NCBI GenBank assembly: GCA_963668605.1
Contig: OY764903.1
Location: forward strand, 3,286,001 to 3,350,000
Direction: 5' to 3'
Source of the DNA: G963668605 sp963668605
GTDB taxonomy: Bacteria; Acidobacteriota; Terriglobia; Bryobacterales; Bryobacteraceae
Length of the DNA stretch: 64,000 bases
Shown: positions 41,954 to 50,894 of the stretch, piece by piece
Position numbering within the stretch: the stretch's first letter is position 1
Layout of the letters: each line of letters starts with the position of its first letter
Made by a program: the position numbers and the translations under genes
Notes under the pieces: generated by a model
What the model saw: only the letters and a program-made list of their open reading frames with translations
Told to the model about the DNA's origin: nothing
The model's database searches: none

Positions 41954-43486
41954 ATGCCACGATCCTCAGTAGTGCTGTTTTTCCTCACCGCAACCCTAGC
42001 TCTGGCTCAGACCCCCTGCGCGCAGTTGCGTTCCCTCTCGATCCCAAACGCCACCATAACGGCCTCAGATTGGGTGCCGGAAGGACCGCAACAAGGTCCT
42101 GCCCCGGCGGCGCCGGCGCGCACCGTTCTACCGGCCCACTGCCGTGTAGCCGCAGTCCTTACGCCATCTTCCGACTCGCAGATTGAAATCGAGGTATGGA
42201 TGCCGCCTCCTGAATCATGGAATGGCAAATACCAGGCCGTCGGCAATGGCGGCTGGGCTGGCTCCATCTCCTTTGGAACGGCCGCCCCGCAGCCGATCGC
42301 TCGCACCATGGCCTCCGCCCTGAAGGAGGGCTACGCGACCTCATCAACGGATACTGGGCACAAGACCGCGCGTGATGGCGCCTCGTTCGCGCCCGGACAT
42401 CCGGAAAAATTGAGAGACTTCGCGGACCGCGCAGTCCATACCATGACGGTGGCATCAAAGGCCGTCATCGCGGCTTTCTATGGCGCAGGCCCGAAGTTTT
42501 CATACTGGAACGGCTGCTCAACCGGCGGCAGACAAGGCCTGATGGCGGCGCAGCGCCATCCCGAAGACTTCGATGGCATCATCGCCGGAGCGCCCGCGAA
42601 CTACTGGACACACTTGATGGCGGGAATAGTCTGGGGCGCTCAGGCTGCTCACAAGGATCAGCCCGGTAATATTCCCGCGCAGAAATTGTCGCTGCTGCAC
42701 GATGCCGTGCTTCGGGCCTGCGACGCGCTGGACGGAGTCAAAGACGGGGTCATCGAAGATCCCACCCGGTGCAACTTTGACCCGCATAGCCTGGAATGTA
42801 AGGGGAACGAAGGTCCGGCCTGTTTGACATCGGCGCAAGCAGAGGCGGCGAGCAAGATGTATAGCGGAGCGAAAAATCCTCGAACCGGGCAGCAGATCTA
42901 CCCTGGGATGGTGCCCGGAAGCGAACTCGGCTGGGATCCGGTCAATGGCTTACAACCTCTCGGGATCGCCGAAAGCCACTTTCGAAACGTCGTGTTCAAG
43001 GATCCGGATTGGGATTACCGCAGATTGGATTTCGACGCCGGCATTGCCCTCACCGACAAAACTGACAATGGTTTGATCAATGCGACCGATCCCAACCTGC
43101 AGGCTTTCTTTGCTCGTGGCGGCAAGCTGATCCAATATCACGGATGGAATGATCAGCAGATTTCGCCGCTGAATAGCATCAATTATTACAGCAGTGTCGA
43201 ACAAAAATTGGGCGGCTCCACGAACGTCCGCGACTCCTATCGGCTGTTTATGGCGCCCGGGATGATGCACTGCGGTGGCGGCGAGGGCCCCAATCAGTTG
43301 CATCCCATGGCCGCTCTGGAGCGCTGGCGGGAGTCAGGCCTTGCGCCCGGCCAGATCATAGCAGCGCACGTGACCAATGGAGTGATCGATAGCACTCGTC
43401 CGCTGTGCCCTTATCCGCAGGTTGCGGTGTACAACGGCACTGGCAGCACGAATGACGCCGGGTCCTTCTCCTGTAAAACTCCTTGA
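41954..43486 (+). CDS. Exported tannase/feruloyl esterase family protein
   Basis: A 510-residue enzyme starting at ATG 41954, 8 bases after the sulfatase stop, with a signal peptide (SVVLFFLTATLALAQ). The tannase-family block YWNGCSTGGRQGLMAAQRHP holds the nucleophilic Ser. CS-D-HC-box Cys residues (GCST; MMHCGGGEGPN) allow the disulfide typical of the family, and the YHGWNDQQISPLNS strand carries the acid residue. It hydrolyses gallate or ferulate esters from plant polymers. In operon with arylsulfatase 5, it may act on plant phenolic or pectin-linked esters. Confidence 0.92.
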   Translation: MPRSSVVLFFLTATLALAQTPCAQLRSLSIPNATITASDWVPEGPQQGPAPAAPARTVLPAHCRVAAVLTPSSDSQIEIEVWMPPPESWNGKYQAVGNGGWAGSISFGTAAPQPIARTMASALKEGYATSSTDTGHKTARDGASFAPGHPEKLRDFADRAVHTMTVASKAVIAAFYGAGPKFSYWNGCSTGGRQGLMAAQRHPEDFDGIIAGAPANYWTHLMAGIVWGAQAAHKDQPGNIPAQKLSLLHDAVLRACDALDGVKDGVIEDPTRCNFDPHSLECKGNEGPACLTSAQAEAASKMYSGAKNPRTGQQIYPGMVPGSELGWDPVNGLQPLGIAESHFRNVVFKDPDWDYRRLDFDAGIALTDKTDNGLINATDPNLQAFFARGGKLIQYHGWNDQQISPLNSINYYSSVEQKLGGSTNVRDSYRLFMAPGMMHCGGGEGPNQLHPMAALERWRESGLAPGQIIAAHVTNGVIDSTRPLCPYPQVAVYNGTGSTNDAGSFSCKTP

Positions 43487-43566
43487 TGAGTGCCTTGCTG
43501 TCCGATCCGTGAAGGGGACGCCAGTCCCCTGTAGTCCGCAAGTCCAGTTCCATCCACAGGGCGAAC

Positions 43567-46500
43567 TCAGAACAGCAGTTTCAACGCGAACTGAATGACC
43601 CGAGCCTCGCCCGCGCCGGTAATGCGTCCCATCCGCGTCCCCGCGTTCAGCGATGCGTTCGGGTTACTCAGGTTCACCGAGTTGAACACATTGAAGAACT
43701 CGGCGCGGAACTGCAGCCGCAGCCCTTCCCGTCCGGGCAGCGCGATATTCCGGAACGCCGCGAAGTTGGTGTTGGCCGAGGACGGCCCGATCAGCGCGTT
43801 GCGCCCCACGTTGCCGAACGTCCCTGTGGCCGGATTGACGAACGCCGTGCGGTCGAACCACGCCAGAATCTTCTCAGCCCGCACGCGGTCGCCACTCAGT
43901 AGCGGCTGTCCGATCACGTTCGGCCGCTGGTTCGAGGTCCCGCTCAGTGCGTTGTCCACTCCGCTCACCACGTTGAACGGCAGTCCGGACCGCAGATGCA
44001 CCAGCCCGTTCACCTGCCATCCCCCAGCCACCGCGCGCAGCACGCGGCGACGTGGCCCCGGGATGTCCCAAATCCACGAGAACGAGGCGATGTGTTTCGC
44101 GTGGAAGTCCGAAAGCCCCCACTCCGAGTGGAAGTCGAAGACGTTGGGCGTGTTGGCCCCCACCGCCGCGATCCCCGAGCGCATGTCGATCGAGCGCGAG
44201 AACGTGTAGACTCCCTGCACGGAGAAGCCCCGGCTGAAGCGCTTGTTCACGTCCATCTGGAGCGCGTGATAGCTCGAGTTGGACAGCGACGATATCTCGC
44301 GATTGTTGCCGTACCCGGGCAGAATCCGGCGCTGGTTGATGTTCGCCAGCGTCGCGCCGGGCGCGTAAATGGCCGGGTTCGACGCCCAGCCCATAATCAT
44401 CTTGCGCCCCAGCTTGCCCACGTAGCCTGCCTGCACCATGAAGTTCCGCACCACCTCGCGCTGCACGTTCAGGTTGAACTGCTGCACGTAGCCGCTGCGT
44501 AACGCGGGGTCGGGATAGGAAAGCTCCTGCGTGCCCGAAAACGTCGGGTTCTTCAGATTCAGAGTCAGCGGAATCGGCGCCTGCCCGCGCAGCGGGTCCG
44601 ACAGGCTGTATGGCGCGTTGATCGTGTACGTGTACCGGAACGGCTGCCCCGTGTTCTGAATGATGTCGGCGTTCACTGTCTCATAGAAGATACCGTAGGC
44701 GCCGCGTACCGACGTCCGCCCGTTTCCGCGCGGGTCCCACGCAAATCCGAAGCGCGGCGCGAAATTGTTCTTATCGGTCTGCACAAAGCCCCGCGGCACG
44801 CCCGGATCGCCCGCGAAGACCATTCCCAACGGCGCGGTCGGGATCACCTTCGACTGCACTCCCGGCAACAGTGATCCCCACAAATCGTGTGGTTGCACCC
44901 AGGGCATCGCCAGTTCGTAGCGCATCCCCAGATTCAGCGTCAATCTCGGATGTACGCGCCAGTCGTCCTGAATGTAGTAGTAACTATTGAACTGCGACCC
45001 AGCCTGCTCCAGCGCCGGATTGGCCACCACCAGCGAGGCCGGCCTGCCCAGCACGAAATCCGCCGCCGGATTCCCGCTGATTTGCCCCGTGAAGTTGTAT
45101 GTGCCCGGCGATTGCCAGAAGTCGCGGTTCAGATACGTCAACTTCAGCAGTTCGAACCCGCCCTTCACCGTGTGCGAGCCGCGCGTCCAACTGAGACTCT
45201 GATTCAGATCCCAGCTTTCGTTCACCTGCGTCTGCCGCACATTCGAGTCCGACCCCATGCTGATGCGCCCCGTGATCACCAGGTAGGGCGGCACGGTGGT
45301 GAACGGCGGGAAGCTGCCGCCCAGGTCGTTCAGCGTTAGGTCCTGCGTGGTGTCCGTCGAGCCATGGAAACGTGTATAGCCGATGCGCGTCTGCGAAAGC
45401 AGCGTGGGGCCGATGCTCCACGTGTCTCCCACCGTCGCGTTCTGCGTCAGCGCCTCCCTCTGCTGCGGCAAATACGACGGCACATCGCCCGCGTAGCCCG
45501 TGTTGGTTGCCGTGCCGCGGTAGTAGCGCGCGTCGATAGTGTGCCGCCCACGGTTGTAATCCCCGCGCACCGTGTACGTCGCGTTGTCCTTCGGGTTTGG
45601 ATACGTGGTGACCAGTTGCCCGTCCGGCCGGTTGGGTAGCGGCATCAGGTTGCGTGTGAGAACGTTCTTAGCCACCGTGTCGATGCGGCTGGCCGGAATC
45701 TGCTGCCCCGGGAACGGCAGGTTGGTCAACGGATCCACCAGCTTGCCGGTGTAGCCCGAAAAATCGCCAACGCGCTCAGCGGCGTTCAGCGGGAACGGCG
45801 AAGTCAGCAGCGAAGCCGGGCGGATCCGCAGCCCTTCGTACGATCCGAACACGAACAGCCGGTTGCGCGAGATCGGCCCGCCTGCCGCGCCGCCGAACTG
45901 ATTCTGGACCAGCTTCGGCTTATCGGACCCCGCAAAGAAGTTGCGCGCGTTCAGATTGTGATTGCGCAGAAACTCCCATAAGCTACCGTGGATCTGGTTG
46001 GTGCCGGAGCGTGTAATCACGTTGAACACCGCGCCCGAATTGCGCCCGTACTCCGCGCTGAAATTGTTGGTCAGCACCTTCACTTCCTGCAAGGCATCAG
46101 GCGGCGGATAGTTCAGCCCGGAACTGCGGAACAGCGCGTTGTAGTTGGAGCCGTCAAACAAAAACAGGTTCTGGTTGGGCCGCGAGCCGGACATCGATGC
46201 CGTCCCGCCGCCCCGGTCGTCGGTGAACGTCTGCGGCGCGCTCACCTGCGACGCCCCCGGCAGCATGGTCGCGAGACCGATTACGTTGCGCCCGTTGATC
46301 GGCAACTCCAGCACCCGCCGCGCGTCAATCAGCGTGCCCATCGTCGAACTGCGGCTGTCTACTAGCGTTGCTTCGCCCGTCACCGTCACCGACTCGCTCA
46401 CGCTACCTACCGCGAGCTGCCCGTCCACCCTCACACTCTCGTTGGCGTTGAGCGACACCGCGTCGCGCCGGAACTGCTTGAAGCCGGGCGCCTCGAAGGC

Positions 46501-46722
46501 GATCGACCACGTGCCGATGGGCAGCGCCGTCAGGGCGTAGCCGCCCTGCGTATCGGTCTCGGCGGAGCGGGTGGCGCCACGCTCCCCGAGCGTTGCGGCA
46601 ACCCGGGCCTTGGCGACAGGCAATCCGGCAGGGTCCGTGACCAGGCCGTGAATGGTGCCCGTGCCCTGGGCGAAGGCTGAAGAAGAGGCCAAAAGCAAAA
46701 TGGCGGCGAGTGTACGTTTCAT
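43567..46722 (-). CDS. Oar-like TonB-dependent receptor with N-terminal CarboxypepD_reg domain
   Basis: A 1051-residue outer-membrane receptor. ATG 46722 follows AGGAG and starts a signal peptide (LAAILLLASSSAFAQG). Residues about 25-105 are a carboxypeptidase-regulatory-like beta-sandwich (IHGLVTDPAGLPVAKARVAA), next a TonB plug with ELPINGRNVIGLATMLPG, then about 750 residues of alternating strands forming the barrel, ending in a typical aromatic C-terminus (ARVIQFALKLLF). This is the Oar/CirA-like type expanded in Acidobacteria. Such receptors import oligosaccharides or peptides. It is alone on its strand. Confidence 0.92.
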   Translation of the reverse strand: MKRTLAAILLLASSSAFAQGTGTIHGLVTDPAGLPVAKARVAATLGERGATRSAETDTQGGYALTALPIGTWSIAFEAPGFKQFRRDAVSLNANESVRVDGQLAVGSVSESVTVTGEATLVDSRSSTMGTLIDARRVLELPINGRNVIGLATMLPGASQVSAPQTFTDDRGGGTASMSGSRPNQNLFLFDGSNYNALFRSSGLNYPPPDALQEVKVLTNNFSAEYGRNSGAVFNVITRSGTNQIHGSLWEFLRNHNLNARNFFAGSDKPKLVQNQFGGAAGGPISRNRLFVFGSYEGLRIRPASLLTSPFPLNAAERVGDFSGYTGKLVDPLTNLPFPGQQIPASRIDTVAKNVLTRNLMPLPNRPDGQLVTTYPNPKDNATYTVRGDYNRGRHTIDARYYRGTATNTGYAGDVPSYLPQQREALTQNATVGDTWSIGPTLLSQTRIGYTRFHGSTDTTQDLTLNDLGGSFPPFTTVPPYLVITGRISMGSDSNVRQTQVNESWDLNQSLSWTRGSHTVKGGFELLKLTYLNRDFWQSPGTYNFTGQISGNPAADFVLGRPASLVVANPALEQAGSQFNSYYYIQDDWRVHPRLTLNLGMRYELAMPWVQPHDLWGSLLPGVQSKVIPTAPLGMVFAGDPGVPRGFVQTDKNNFAPRFGFAWDPRGNGRTSVRGAYGIFYETVNADIIQNTGQPFRYTYTINAPYSLSDPLRGQAPIPLTLNLKNPTFSGTQELSYPDPALRSGYVQQFNLNVQREVVRNFMVQAGYVGKLGRKMIMGWASNPAIYAPGATLANINQRRILPGYGNNREISSLSNSSYHALQMDVNKRFSRGFSVQGVYTFSRSIDMRSGIAAVGANTPNVFDFHSEWGLSDFHAKHIASFSWIWDIPGPRRRVLRAVAGGWQVNGLVHLRSGLPFNVVSGVDNALSGTSNQRPNVIGQPLLSGDRVRAEKILAWFDRTAFVNPATGTFGNVGRNALIGPSSANTNFAAFRNIALPGREGLRLQFRAEFFNVFNSVNLSNPNASLNAGTRMGRITGAGEARVIQFALKLLF

Positions 46723-46821
46723 GGGGGCTCCTGTTGAGAGGGATGATATCATACCAAATCTCCGTTCGCAAACCTCTGTGTAAGGCTAGCCATCACGATT
46801 TTGAAACAGGGCTGAAGAGCC

Positions 46822-47012
46822 TCAATGCGCCGCGTACTGCATCGTGTAGGGAAAGCAGAGGCGGCGGTCACCGGTCCAGAAACATAAGATCAGCCAGAAC
46901 AGCCCGGGCGCCACGGTCGCCACTATGGGGGTGAGATCGAGCTGCAAACCGCACAACGCTAACAAGACCAGCAGGAACGGCAGCGCCCCACTGCTCAAGT
47001 CCGCAATGGTTG
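46822..47012 (-). pseudogene. Possible membrane-protein gene remnant
   Basis: An open minus-strand stretch reads LATIADLSSGALPFLLVLLA followed by another hydrophobic run, ending at TCA 46822-46824. It looks like the last 60 residues of a transporter, but an in-frame stop immediately precedes it and no start is visible. I cannot name the family. It may be decay between the TonB receptor and the aldo-keto reductase, or chance. Confidence 0.25.
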
Positions 47013-47097
47013 CCAGACTTCAATGTATCTGTTTGGCGACGGCCCAAAAATCGGGATATACTGTCTTTACTTGTAGTGCCACGCAGAGGATCAAAAA

Positions 47098-47991
47098 ATG
47101 TCACACTTTAACAGACGCGATTTCCTGAAAGGCGCCATCGCCGCCACTGCCCTGGCCGGCACGGGAAGCGCAGTCGCGGCGCCCGCTGCCAAACGCGCGG
47201 CCACGGACTGGGTAACTCTGGGCAACTCCGGCGTCAAGGTCACGCGGCTCGCCTTCGGAACGGGTACGTTCGGAGGGCGCGTTCAGCGCGAACTCGGACA
47301 GGAGCAGTTCACGAAACTCGTGCGCCACGCCTACGACAGTGGGATTCGCTTCTTCGAGACGGCGGATGCGTACACAGAGATGCCGCAGAGGCTGGCCACG
47401 GCGCTGAAGGGAATTCCGCGCGATTCCTACAAGCTGATGACGAAGATGCGCATCCGCGATGACGCCACGGATCCGGGCGCGGCGATCGATCGCCTGCGCA
47501 CCGACTTGAACACCGAGTACCTAGACATCGTGCTGTTGCATTGCGTCCGCACAGCCACGTGGCCGGAGGAATTGAAACGTTCGCGCGATACGTTCTCAGA
47601 GTGGAAACACAAAAAGACGCTTCTCGCGCATGGTGCGTCGTGCCACGGCCTGCTACCGCTGCGCGCCTTTCCCGGCACCAAGTGGCTAGATGTCGCGCTG
47701 CTGCGCGTCAACCACGACGGCACGAAGATGGACAATCTCGTGGCCGAGTCCAAGGAGAAGGGCAATGTTCCGGAGGTGTTCGCTAATGTTGCCAAAATTC
47801 ATGGGCAGGGCACGGGCGTGATCGGCATGAAGCTGATGGGCGAAGGCGCCTTCACTCTGCCGGAACAGCGCGATGCCTCAATCAAGCACGTGTTCGGCCT
47901 CGGCACTGTCGACGCCGTGACGATCGGTTACAAGAACACGGGCGAGATCGACGAAGCGATCGCGCGCATCAATAGAATTCTCAACGCTTAA
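47098..47991 (+). CDS. Tat-exported aldo/keto reductase
   Basis: A 297-residue AKR with a twin-arginine leader (MSHFNRRDFLKGAIAATALA). The catalytic tetrad is recognisable: Asp90 and Tyr92 in ETADAYTEM, Lys116 in MTKMRI, His148 in IVLLHCV. The (beta/alpha)8 barrel seems short but complete (about 260 residues after the leader). Exported AKRs with Tat leaders are frequent in Acidobacteria and Planctomycetes. The cofactor would have to be bound before export, consistent with Tat use. The substrate is unknown. It lies upstream of a membrane protein, 191 bases apart. Confidence 0.85.
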   Translation: MSHFNRRDFLKGAIAATALAGTGSAVAAPAAKRAATDWVTLGNSGVKVTRLAFGTGTFGGRVQRELGQEQFTKLVRHAYDSGIRFFETADAYTEMPQRLATALKGIPRDSYKLMTKMRIRDDATDPGAAIDRLRTDLNTEYLDIVLLHCVRTATWPEELKRSRDTFSEWKHKKTLLAHGASCHGLLPLRAFPGTKWLDVALLRVNHDGTKMDNLVAESKEKGNVPEVFANVAKIHGQGTGVIGMKLMGEGAFTLPEQRDASIKHVFGLGTVDAVTIGYKNTGEIDEAIARINRILNA

Positions 47992-48182
47992 AGAGCAGCG
48001 GGAAGAACTGGCCGCCCATCGACTGTCACCTGGTAGCGCGACCATTCGTCATCAAATTGCGGGCGCTGGAATGGCGATCCAATCGGCGTGTGAATTTCGG
48101 AAAGATCCCTCATTGGCCCTCGTTATCTCCCGGGAACACCGACGCCGAAACTAGCGTCTACTTGCTTGAAAAGGAGCATGAC

Positions 48183-49079
48183 ATGTCCGGCGACCAGGGT
48201 AGCCGCCCTCCCCTTCTCTATCGAACCTGCATTCGCCTGGCCGGCGCGGTGGCGCCGCATTGCGATCGCGTTGAGTTCCGCGCACGTTGGGCATCAATTC
48301 TCACCAGCTTTTGGATCCTGGTCGAGCGCGGCGAACTCGCCGGAAGCGCCGGCCTACAAGCTGCCCGCCTCTGCCGTGCGGCCGTCGCTGACGCTTTCTG
48401 CCTGCGCTTCAGTCCCATTCCAGTGAGAGGTTGGGTACGCGGTCCGGTATTTCCGTTGCTGGCGGGCGCCGTCGTCGCCGGCCTGGCCGCGGCCATGACA
48501 AATGGCTTCGCGGCCGTGCGAGCGGTCGTTGCAATGGCACGCTCGCGGCAAACCCAGCCGCCGCTTGCGCTGCCGTATGATCCGCGCGGTGACACCATCT
48601 TCGCCTTCAGCTTGCCCATCGTCTTCGCACTGGCATCCGGCATCGCACTCATAGCCATCGCTCGTTTCTCGCTGCATGGGTGTAGCTGGCAGTACTGGCC
48701 CTATCTGGCGGCGAAGACAATTCTGGTGATGCTGATTCTGCCGCTGTTGTGGATCGAAGGCGGCACGGCGCTGCGTGCGCATTTCGGGGCAATCACACTG
48801 CCCATCGGGTGCCTACTGATCGCCAGCGCGATGCTTTTCGTAGCTGCCTTCAGCTACTGCCTGCTCTGGGTTTTCGCCGATCAACAACGCCGCTGCCCGG
48901 TGTGCCTGCGCCGGCTGAGCATGCCTGTCTCGATCGGATCGTGGGCCAGCGTCTTCGATCCAGTTGCCACGGAATTGCTTTGCGACGAGGGCCACGGATC
49001 GCTCTGCATTCCCGATTCGCAAGGCGGCCCGCCGCAACGTTGGACCACGCTCGACGCTTCCTGGCGCGTGCTGTTTTAG
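48183..49079 (+). CDS. Membrane protein with a C-terminal zinc-ribbon-like motif
   Basis: A 298-residue protein starting at ATG 48183 after AAGGAG; the frame is open from 48057 but without the RBS. Four or more hydrophobic segments are visible (PVFPLLAGAVVAGLAAAM, IVFALASGIALIAIARF, ILVMLILPLLW, LPIGCLLIASAMLFVAAF). The end has RRCPVCLRRLSM and later LLCDEGHG, a likely metal-binding knuckle. This set-up resembles acidobacterial proteins often found beside FtsX-type permeases, but no such partner is here. The function is unknown. Confidence 0.65.
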   Translation: MSGDQGSRPPLLYRTCIRLAGAVAPHCDRVEFRARWASILTSFWILVERGELAGSAGLQAARLCRAAVADAFCLRFSPIPVRGWVRGPVFPLLAGAVVAGLAAAMTNGFAAVRAVVAMARSRQTQPPLALPYDPRGDTIFAFSLPIVFALASGIALIAIARFSLHGCSWQYWPYLAAKTILVMLILPLLWIEGGTALRAHFGAITLPIGCLLIASAMLFVAAFSYCLLWVFADQQRRCPVCLRRLSMPVSIGSWASVFDPVATELLCDEGHGSLCIPDSQGGPPQRWTTLDASWRVLF

Positions 49080-49213
49080 AAGTGGCTCCGGCACGCGATG
49101 CGCAGAATATGCTCCCTGCGGAGAAACGCGCCCATGGACGTCACCGTTCTGCGACAGCGTGGGATGCCGCGGAGAGGCTTTCGCACCGTATACTGAGCAG
49201 AGAGGATTTCTTC

Positions 49214-50701
49214 ATGTGGAACTCGGGTTTGACACGGCGCGCATTTGTCGGCGCAATCACGGCAGCCGGCTTGTCCGGCGCTGACGAAGGATGGACGCCG
49301 CTCTTCGACGGGCGCAGTCTCAAAGGCTGGCGCGCCAGTGAGAACAAGGATTCCTGGAAGGTAGTCGACGGCCAGTTATCGGCCGACGGTCCGCGCTCGC
49401 ACCTGTTCTATGACGGCCCGCTGCGCGGCGCCAGTTTCAAGAACTTCGAGCTGGAAATCGAGGCGATGACGCAGCACCTCTGCAACTCCGGCGTCTTTTT
49501 CCACAGCGCCTATCAGGAGACCGGCTTCCCGCAAAAGGGTTTTGAGGTACAGGTCGCCAATACCGCGCTCGGAGAGAAGACGTACCGCGAGCGCAAGAAG
49601 ACCGGCTCCCTGTACGGCGTGCGCAACGTTTACAAGCAACTCGTGCGTGACGGCGAGTGGTTCAAAATGCAGGTGGCCGTGCGCGGCAAAAACGTACAGG
49701 TGCGCTTGAATGGGATCCTCGTGGTGGACTTTAATGAAGCCGATCCGCCAGTTATTGCCGACGGCAGTACCCGCGGCCGCGTCCTCGACAAGGGCACATT
49801 CGCGTTGCAGTGCCACGATGCCGGCTCCAAGGCGCGCTACCGCTCGATTCGCGTCCGCCCGCTACCCGATTCTCTGCCCTCGAACGCAGCGCCTGTTGTG
49901 GTGGATGATGTGTACCGTCAGATCCTCACGTTGAGCGCGAAGAATTATCCGGTGGTTGACTATCACGTCCACTTGAAGGGCGGACTGACCATCGAGCAGG
50001 CGCTTGAAAAATCGCGACGCGACGGCATAGGCCTGGGCATCGCAGTGAATTGCGGCAAGGGCTTCCCTGTCCAGGACGATGAGGGAATCCGCAACTTCGT
50101 CGAGAGCATGAAAGGGCAGCCGGTCTTCGTCGCGATGCAGGCCGAAGGGCGCGAGTGGACCCAGATGTTTTCGCGCAAGGCGGCGGCTCAGTTCGATTAC
50201 ATCTTCACCGATTCGATGACGTGGACCGACAATCATGGCAAACGCATGCGTCTCTGGATTCCCGAAGAGGTTGGCGCCATCGCCGATCCGCAGGAGTTCA
50301 TGGATACGCTCGTCGAGCGCGCCGTCGGAATTCTGAACAACGAACCCGTCGATATTTACGTAAACCCCACCTTCCTGCCAGCCGCGCTCGCGAAGGACTA
50401 TGACCGCTTATGGACCGAAGCGCGCATGAAGCAGATCGTGACCGCACTCGCGCGCAACGGCGTAGCCATGGAAATTAACTGCCGCTACAAACTGCCCAGT
50501 GCCGCCTTCATCAAGTTGGCGAAAGAGGCCGGCTGCAAATTCACGTTCGGCACAAACAACGGCGGCGCCGATGATCTGGGACGCTGCGAGTACGGCTTGC
50601 AGATGGTGCAAGAGTGCAAACTCGGCTGGACCGACTTCTTCGTCCCCGGCGCTTGGGGGCCAAAGGCCGTCGAGCGCAAGCCGGGCGCGTTGCGGGCTTG
50701 A
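49214..50701 (+). CDS. Tat-exported DUF1080-PHP-like fusion protein
   Basis: A 495-residue protein starting at ATG 49214; a longer in-frame reading is not supported. The leader LTRRAFVGAITAAGLSG has twin arginines. Residues about 25-215 are a DUF1080 (3-keto-glucoside hydrolase/lectin-like) domain: GWTPLFDGRSLKGWRASENK, HLCNSGVFFHSAY, GKGFEVQV-like strand and FALQCHDAGSKARYRSIRVR. After residue 240 comes a PHP/amidohydrolase-like domain with HxH in VVDYHVHLKGGL and a late TFGTNNGGADDLGR. Such fusions are unusual; each half is known from sugar metabolism and phosphoesterases. Activity is unproven. Confidence 0.75.
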   Translation: MWNSGLTRRAFVGAITAAGLSGADEGWTPLFDGRSLKGWRASENKDSWKVVDGQLSADGPRSHLFYDGPLRGASFKNFELEIEAMTQHLCNSGVFFHSAYQETGFPQKGFEVQVANTALGEKTYRERKKTGSLYGVRNVYKQLVRDGEWFKMQVAVRGKNVQVRLNGILVVDFNEADPPVIADGSTRGRVLDKGTFALQCHDAGSKARYRSIRVRPLPDSLPSNAAPVVVDDVYRQILTLSAKNYPVVDYHVHLKGGLTIEQALEKSRRDGIGLGIAVNCGKGFPVQDDEGIRNFVESMKGQPVFVAMQAEGREWTQMFSRKAAAQFDYIFTDSMTWTDNHGKRMRLWIPEEVGAIADPQEFMDTLVERAVGILNNEPVDIYVNPTFLPAALAKDYDRLWTEARMKQIVTALARNGVAMEINCRYKLPSAAFIKLAKEAGCKFTFGTNNGGADDLGRCEYGLQMVQECKLGWTDFFVPGAWGPKAVERKPGALRA

Positions 50702-50894
50702 ACATCGCCGTTTTCTGGTTTCAGACAACGGAACAGTCTGTTGTGTCCAACACAGTGAAACACAGGCAAATACATTTCTTCTTATAGGGTTAGACGAAAG
50801 AAATTGTTTGCACTAGACCCATCCTGCTGGTAATCTATCCAAACGTAGCAGACTGGTGATTCGGCTACGACCCTAAATTCGTCAGGCCCCCGGA

